A DNA stretch of 11,011 nucleotides from Sulfurivermis sp041678005 (GTDB taxonomy: Bacteria > Pseudomonadota > Gammaproteobacteria > Thiohalomonadales > Thiohalomonadaceae): NCBI GenBank assembly GCA_041678005.1, contig JBAYOW010000057.1, positions 1 through 11,011 on the forward strand. Reading direction: 5' to 3'. A program made the translations under genes and the position numbers. Shown here one piece after another: positions 7,079 to 11,011 of the stretch. Below the pieces are notes generated by a model. It was not told the DNA's origin. It did not search any database and was given only the letters and a program-made list of their open reading frames with translations. Each line of letters opens with the position of its first letter. The first letter of the stretch is position 1.

Positions 7079-7453
7079 ATGAATGATGAGCAAATAATTG
7101 CCAGGGAATCAGCTGAGTTGCAGGAAAAGATGAACTCCTTGAAGACCATTACTACGGTAGTTTATGTCTTGCAGGCGATTTCATTTTTTCTTGGCATAAC
7201 TGCGATTGTGGCGGTGGTGATTAATTACGTTAAAAAAGATGATGTACAGGGAACCTGGCTGGCCTCGCATTTTCGCTGGCAAATAAGGACATTCTGGTTT
7301 GGCCTGCTGTGGTTTATTATTGGCGCGATTACCTCATTTGTGATGGTTGGTTTTGCTGTGCTGGCAATCAATGCAGTTTGGGTTATCTATCGCATCATCA
7401 AAGGCTGGTTGCACTTGGCAGATGGCAAAGAAATGTATCTTGCTGTCGAATAA
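7079..7453 (+). CDS. Small inner-membrane protein, DUF4870-like, unknown function
   Basis: This 124-residue protein begins four bases after the rarA stop. Residues 1-20 are hydrophilic and acidic. TM1 is about 22-45 and ends before NYVKKDD. A polar segment, DVQGTWLASHFRWQIRTFWF, leads into two further membrane helices (about 66-86 and 87-108). The tail is short: IYRIIKGWLHLADGKEMY. The motif of a charged KKDD, an SHFRWQIRTFW stretch and a terminal RIxKGWxxLxDGK is characteristic of a family of small proteobacterial membrane proteins related to DUF4870; the assignment is from memory. No signal peptide or enzyme motif is seen. The ribosome site is weak (GGA about 7 bases upstream), so coupling to rarA is likely. 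Being placed between rarA and serS suggests co-transcription, but no role can be inferred. Confidence 0.85.
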   Translation: MNDEQIIARESAELQEKMNSLKTITTVVYVLQAISFFLGITAIVAVVINYVKKDDVQGTWLASHFRWQIRTFWFGLLWFIIGAITSFVMVGFAVLAINAVWVIYRIIKGWLHLADGKEMYLAVE

Positions 7454-7499
7454 AAATACCAGCCTTATCTTTTATGCTTGGCAAAATAAAGGAAGCAAC

Positions 7500-8795
7500 A
7501 TGTTAGATCCGCGCCTGTTTCGCGCTGAGTTGGCCGCCACTGCCGAACAATTGGCTCGCCGTGGTTTTGTGTTGGATACAGCGACCATAAGTCGACTGGA
7601 AGCTGAGCGCAAGCAGATACAGGTTCGCACCGAGGATTTACAAGCCGAGCGCAACAGACAATCCAGGGCAATAGGTCAGGCCAAGGCCAATGGTGAGGAT
7701 GCCACACCTTTGTTGGCTGCTGTGGCTGATCTGGGTGATGAATTGAAAGAGGCAGAGGCCAGGCTTGGAGCTATTCAAGATGAGCTCCATGACATACTGA
7801 TGGACGTGCCAAATATGCCACAAGAGAGTGTGCCTGATGGCAAGGATGAAAATGATAATGTCGAGTTGCGTCGCTGGGGTGAGCCGCGTCAGTTTGACTT
7901 TGTCGCCAAGGATCATGTCGATGTAGGTGAAGGGCTGGGTCAGCTTGATTTCGAGATGGCAGCGAAGATCACTGGCTCTCGTTTTGCCACCATGCAAGGT
8001 GCGGTTGCCAGTCTGCATCGTGCCTTGATTCAGTTCATGCTCAACACCCATAGCCGTGAACATGGCTATATCGAAACCTATGTGCCATATCTGGTTAATG
8101 CCGATAGCCTACGAGGTACGGGGCAGTTACCGAAATTCGAGCAAGAGTTGTTTACCGTGCGCGGCGAGCCTGGCTATTACTTGATCCCGACTGCTGAAGT
8201 GCCGGTTACAAATATTGTGCGCGAGAGGATTTTGGAGGCCGATCAATTACCGCTAAAATTCGTTTGCCACACGCCTTGTTTTCGCAGTGAGGCAGGAGCC
8301 TATGGCAAGGATACGCGCGGCATGATTCGTCAGCATCAATTTGAGAAAGTTGAATTGGTGCAAATCGTACGGCCAGAAGATTCCTGGCAAGCACTGGAAG
8401 AATTGACTGGCCACGCTGAACGCATACTTAAATTGCTGGAATTGCCCTATAGGACGATGGCATTGTGCGCGGGTGATATCGGTTTTTCTTCAGCCAAGAC
8501 CTACGATCTGGAGGTTTGGCTACCAGGTCAGGAGAAGTATCGTGAAATATCATCCTGTTCCAATTTCCAGGATTTCCAGGCTCGACGCATGCAGGCGCGC
8601 TGGCGTAATCCCACAACGCGTAAGCCAGAGCTGGTGCATAGTTTGAATGGTTCTGGCCTGGCGGCAGGTCGCACTCTGGTTGCCGTGTTGGAGAACTATC
8701 AGCAAGAAGATGGACGGGTGGCAGTACCGACCGTATTGCAGCCTTATATGGGTGGTATCACCATGATCGAGCCATTGACAGGTGGAAAGGCGTGA
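7500..8795 (+). CDS. serS: Seryl-tRNA synthetase
   Basis: SerS charges tRNA-Ser, and tRNA-Sec where present, with serine in the cytosol as a homodimer. The 431-residue protein is the usual length (E. coli about 430). An N-terminal antiparallel coiled coil (about residues 25-105, heptad-like runs of Glu, Ala, Leu and Arg) binds the long variable arm of the tRNA. The class II catalytic core follows: TAEVPVTN, motif 2 with FRSEAGAYGKDTRGMIRQHQ (R262 through about 281), EISSCSNFQDFQARR, and motif 3 NGSGLAAGRTLVAVLENYQ with G384 and R391. The start is supported by AAAGGAAG (7488-7495) just upstream; an in-frame extension to 7347 is a shadow over the preceding gene. It follows the small membrane gene by 46 bases and faces cysG. 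No T-box-like leader is visible. Confidence 0.99.
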   Translation: MLDPRLFRAELAATAEQLARRGFVLDTATISRLEAERKQIQVRTEDLQAERNRQSRAIGQAKANGEDATPLLAAVADLGDELKEAEARLGAIQDELHDILMDVPNMPQESVPDGKDENDNVELRRWGEPRQFDFVAKDHVDVGEGLGQLDFEMAAKITGSRFATMQGAVASLHRALIQFMLNTHSREHGYIETYVPYLVNADSLRGTGQLPKFEQELFTVRGEPGYYLIPTAEVPVTNIVRERILEADQLPLKFVCHTPCFRSEAGAYGKDTRGMIRQHQFEKVELVQIVRPEDSWQALEELTGHAERILKLLELPYRTMALCAGDIGFSSAKTYDLEVWLPGQEKYREISSCSNFQDFQARRMQARWRNPTTRKPELVHSLNGSGLAAGRTLVAVLENYQQEDGRVAVPTVLQPYMGGITMIEPLTGGKA

Positions 8796-9061
8796 AGCTG
8801 GCCATGCTATCAAGGATGAAACCAGGGACAGTGTCTATAAAGTAAAAAAGACTTCAGTGAGTAGTTAACCTCTGCATATTTCACCAGGGTGCGAGAGAAA
8901 TACTCCATCTCATTGTTATTACAAAATTTTAGATCAGTTCATGGAATTTGCTGAAATCTGCCAATGGGTTAACAAATGTCCAGACGCAATTGTTAACCCA
9001 TTGGCCAGCGTGCAGGCCTCAGCCTTTTGTCCGTGGTTCAAACGATTGAAGAAGGATCGAT
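8796..9061. other. Convergent serS/cysG intergenic region
   Basis: This 266-base gap lies between the 3' ends of two genes, so it should carry terminators for both. It holds the palindrome GACAGTGTC (8827-8835), the long perfect inverted repeat at 8960-9005, and a weak AGGC-CTCA-GCCT hairpin followed by TTTTG near 9012-9027 that could aid plus-strand termination. A short plus frame from ATG 8941 to 9105 runs through the inverted repeat into the antisense of cysG and is probably not a gene. Confidence 0.5.
8960..9005. repeat. Perfect 16-bp inverted repeat, 14-base loop, between serS and cysG
   Basis: GCCAATGGGTTAACAA (8960-8975) pairs perfectly with TTGTTAACCCATTGGC (8990-9005). The structure lies between converging genes and could be a transcript-end stabiliser or bidirectional terminator. 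However, neither strand has a T run after the stem, so it is not a standard intrinsic terminator. A mobile or recombination-related palindrome is the other option; only one copy is present in the window. Confidence 0.6.
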
Positions 9062-10465
9062 TCATTCAGCATTGCCGTAATACTCCTGCGGCTCAAACCA
9101 GCTGAATTGCTTGTGTAATTGCACCACCTCACCGACCACAATCAAAGTTGGCGCTTTGACCTTTTCTTTTTCGATTACCTTGGTTATCGTACCCAGGGTG
9201 CCGATAAATTCTTTCTGTCTTGGTGTTGTGGCCTGTTGCACCAGCGCCATAGGCGTATCGGGTGAACGGCCATGCTTGATCAGGTTTTCACAAATCACTG
9301 ACAAGCCCTTTAGTCCCATATAAAATACTACCGTCTGGTTGGGCTGCGCCAGTGCCGGCCAGTTCAGATTCATGCTGCCATCTTTAAGATGACCTGTAAC
9401 AAAGGTAACGGCCTGCGAATAATCGCGGTGTGTTAGCGGGATTCCGGCATAGGCTGACATGCCAATAGCAGCGGTAATACCAGGTACCACTTGAAAATTA
9501 ACGCCTTCTGCGGCAAGTGTCTCAATCTCCTCGCCACCACGGCCAAAGATAAATGGGTCGCCGCCCTTGAGACGGCAAACGCGCTTGCCTTCCTTCGCCA
9601 ACTTCGCCAATAGCTGATTGATCTGATCCTGCGGCAAGGCATGATTATCGCGTTCCTTGCCGACATAAATTCGTTCGGCATCACGACGGCAAAGATCTAG
9701 TACCTCTTTGGAAACCAATCTGTCGTGTACAATCACATCGGCCTGCTGCATCAGTCGCAAGGCACGAAAGGTGAGCAAATCCGGATCGCCAGGGCCACCA
9801 CCTACCAGATACACCTCACCAACTGGCTCATCCTTGCCCGCTTCAATTGCCGCTTCCAGCGCTTCCTGTGCCTGCTCGTCCTGACCCTTGAATACCAGTT
9901 CAGCGATCTCGCCCTGCAAGACGTGCTCCCAGAAATTGCGTCTTGAATTTACGTTCTTGAAACGGTCTTTGACCTGATCACGAAACTTCTCCGCCAACTG
10001 CGCCAAACGACCATAGGCTGCAGGGATGGCCGACTCCAGACGAGCCCGCAGCAAGCGCGCCAATACAGGCGACACACCACCAGTTGAAACGGCAATTTGT
10101 ACCGGTGAGCGGTCGATAATCGACGGCATGGTGAAGCTGCACAATGCTGGGTTGTCCACCACATTCACTGGCAAATGTCGCGCCTGCGCCAGCTCGGACA
10201 CCTGTCGATTGACCGCCTCATTATCTGTAGCGGCAATGATTAGAGTTGCCCCATTCAGATCGTCCGGCATAAACTCACCACAACGATAAGTCATCAAACC
10301 TTCATCTACCTGCGTTTGCAAGGCAGGCGCTAAATCCGGGCTGACAATATGCACCGCAGCACCTGCCTCCAGTAGTAATCCAGCCTTGCGTGCAGCAACT
10401 TCACCACCACCAACCACCAATACCTGGCGGTCTTTTATGTTCATGAAAATCGGCAATAAATCCAT
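9062..10465 (-). CDS. cysG: Siroheme synthase CysG (uroporphyrinogen III methyltransferase / precorrin-2 dehydrogenase / ferrochelatase)
   Basis: CysG converts uroporphyrinogen III to siroheme, the cofactor of sulfite and nitrite reductases. Both halves are complete in 467 residues. The N-terminal dehydrogenase/ferrochelatase part has MDLLPIF, the NAD loop VVGGGEVAARK (about 18-27), D104 in NVVDNP and SFTMPSIIDRSP. The C-terminal SAM methyltransferase part starts near 217 with EVYLVGGGPGDPDLLT and carries HDRLVS with D248, YVGK ending at K270, RLKGGDPFIFGRGGEE (298-313), VVPGITAA and FYMGLKG with M383. Position 128, phosphoserine in Salmonella CysG, is Thr here (VSTGGVSP). The ATG matches the family start, although the ribosome site (GAGTGA) is weak. 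TATAGT at 10512-10517 on this strand is a possible -10 box with no clear -35. It faces serS and appears to be a single-gene transcript. Confidence 0.98.
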   Translation of the reverse strand: MDLLPIFMNIKDRQVLVVGGGEVAARKAGLLLEAGAAVHIVSPDLAPALQTQVDEGLMTYRCGEFMPDDLNGATLIIAATDNEAVNRQVSELAQARHLPVNVVDNPALCSFTMPSIIDRSPVQIAVSTGGVSPVLARLLRARLESAIPAAYGRLAQLAEKFRDQVKDRFKNVNSRRNFWEHVLQGEIAELVFKGQDEQAQEALEAAIEAGKDEPVGEVYLVGGGPGDPDLLTFRALRLMQQADVIVHDRLVSKEVLDLCRRDAERIYVGKERDNHALPQDQINQLLAKLAKEGKRVCRLKGGDPFIFGRGGEEIETLAAEGVNFQVVPGITAAIGMSAYAGIPLTHRDYSQAVTFVTGHLKDGSMNLNWPALAQPNQTVVFYMGLKGLSVICENLIKHGRSPDTPMALVQQATTPRQKEFIGTLGTITKVIEKEKVKAPTLIVVGEVVQLHKQFSWFEPQEYYGNAE

Positions 10466-10813
10466 TGGCTATTCACTCACTACATGGCATGTAAAAAATG
10501 GCTGAAAGTCTACTATAAAACTCAGACATGAGCTAACCAGAACCTTGTCTGATATGACATGAAATGAATCTGTGGCTGGAAGTAGAACTGTTCGTGATGG
10601 TAGATGAAAACCATCATGAAGCTTGAGGATTTCGAGGTTCTGTTGTCTTTCAATCTCAAACCAGCCAACTCTTGGTTTAAGAAAAGCATGGCAGGAAGAA
10701 CGGGTTGGAATTGGCGCTCAGGATAAAAGCAAATGATGTTTCCCCGTTGTGTAATGGCTTGATCCAGTGAGAATATTGCGCTCAGCCGGGAATAAACTGC
10801 ATGACTTGAGGGT
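10466..10813. other. Gap upstream of cysG without a convincing gene
   Basis: These 348 bases separate cysG from the cupin gene. A 7-bp inverted repeat, TCAGACA (10522-10528) with TGTCTGA (10546-10552), and a 6-bp one, GATGGT (10596 on) with ACCATC, are visible, as is the possible cysG -10 box TATAGT (rc of 10512-10517). A long minus frame (10522-10965) crosses the gap but begins inside the cupin gene in the wrong frame. Its translation resembles no family I know. Confidence 0.5.
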
Positions 10814-11011
10814 TCAAAGTAGTTCGGTGTCATCGTGGCTGTAGGCTGGCGCACAACAGCAAAGAAAGTGTAATGGCTTGTTGCCGGTGTTGCGTACCAG
10901 GTGCGGTGTACCTGGCAGGATGCAGATGGTGTCGCCAGTTGCAATGGGGAACTCATCGTTACCAAGTTGCATCAGTCCGTGACCGGCGGTGATGTGGTAT
11001 AGCTCTTCTGC
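10814..11011 (-). CDS. Cupin-domain protein, C-terminal 65 residues (runs off the right edge)
   Basis: Reading the minus strand inward from the window edge gives a clean 65-residue reading that stops at TGA (10814-10816). It contains EELYHITAGHGLMQLG, the end of cupin motif 1 with its Glu and the following Gly-x-Gly turn. Cupin motif 2 follows as GDTICILPGTPHLVRN, with the metal-ligand His and terminal Asn, then NKPLHFLCCCAPAYSHDD, a typical ending of small single-domain cupins. Such proteins are cytosolic beta-barrels that usually bind a metal ion; substrates vary widely and cannot be deduced. The three consecutive Cys are in a place where the family often has Cys-rich sequence. The longer overlapping frame on the same strand is a shadow. 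The N-terminus, including the first two His ligands, is outside the window. It is upstream of cysG on the same strand but 348 bases away. Confidence 0.87.
   Translation of the reverse strand, partial: AEELYHITAGHGLMQLGNDEFPIATGDTICILPGTPHLVRNTGNKPLHFLCCCAPAYSHDDTELL

Noticed and set aside
8941..9105. 54-codon plus frame starting MEFAEICQWVNK
   Set aside because: It has no ribosome site, runs through the perfect inverted repeat and ends antisense to the cysG 3' end; it is probably chance.
10522..10965. 147-codon minus-strand open frame
   Set aside because: It starts inside the cupin gene in a different frame, and the cupin frame has clear motifs. Its own translation has no recognisable family features.

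Overview
The window reads as ordinary chromosome from a gammaproteobacterium with moderate GC. TrxB, SerS and CysG resemble their enterobacterial counterparts along their whole lengths, and the order ftsK-lolA-rarA-(small membrane protein)-serS is a common gammaproteobacterial housekeeping arrangement. No rRNA, tRNA, CRISPR array, transposase or phage gene was seen.

Layout. The left edge (1-149) is AT-rich and carries A/T tracts spaced at about one helical turn. On the minus strand lies a visibly AT-richer class I SAM methyltransferase (150-1088). Immediately upstream of it is a frameshifted remnant of the C-terminus of a UDP-N-acetylglucosamine 2-epimerase (about 1092-1306), which is too broken to appear as a normal ORF. 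A nested inverted repeat (1332-1400) separates this remnant from trxB (1495-2451, minus). The segment from 150 to about 1400 therefore looks like residue of a surface-polysaccharide locus beside a core gene.

From 2452 to 2747 is a divergent intergenic region between trxB and ftsK. It holds two palindromes built from the same GTGTTA half-site. The plus-strand series then runs ftsK (chromosome segregation translocase), lolA (periplasmic lipoprotein carrier), rarA (clamp-loader-like AAA+ ATPase), a 124-residue inner-membrane protein of unknown role, and serS (seryl-tRNA synthetase). Spacing is tight (a 4-base overlap lolA/rarA, 4 bases rarA/membrane gene, 46 bases before serS), so the block is probably one transcript.

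serS converges on cysG (9062-10465, minus), the trifunctional siroheme synthase. The 266-base gap between them contains a perfect 16-bp inverted repeat. Upstream of cysG is a 348-base gap without a convincing gene, then the C-terminal 65 residues of a cupin-domain protein running off the right edge on the minus strand.

I found no novel multi-gene system. The observations most worth checking are the decayed epimerase, the paired GTGTTA palindromes, the phased A-tract segment, and the long hairpin between serS and cysG.
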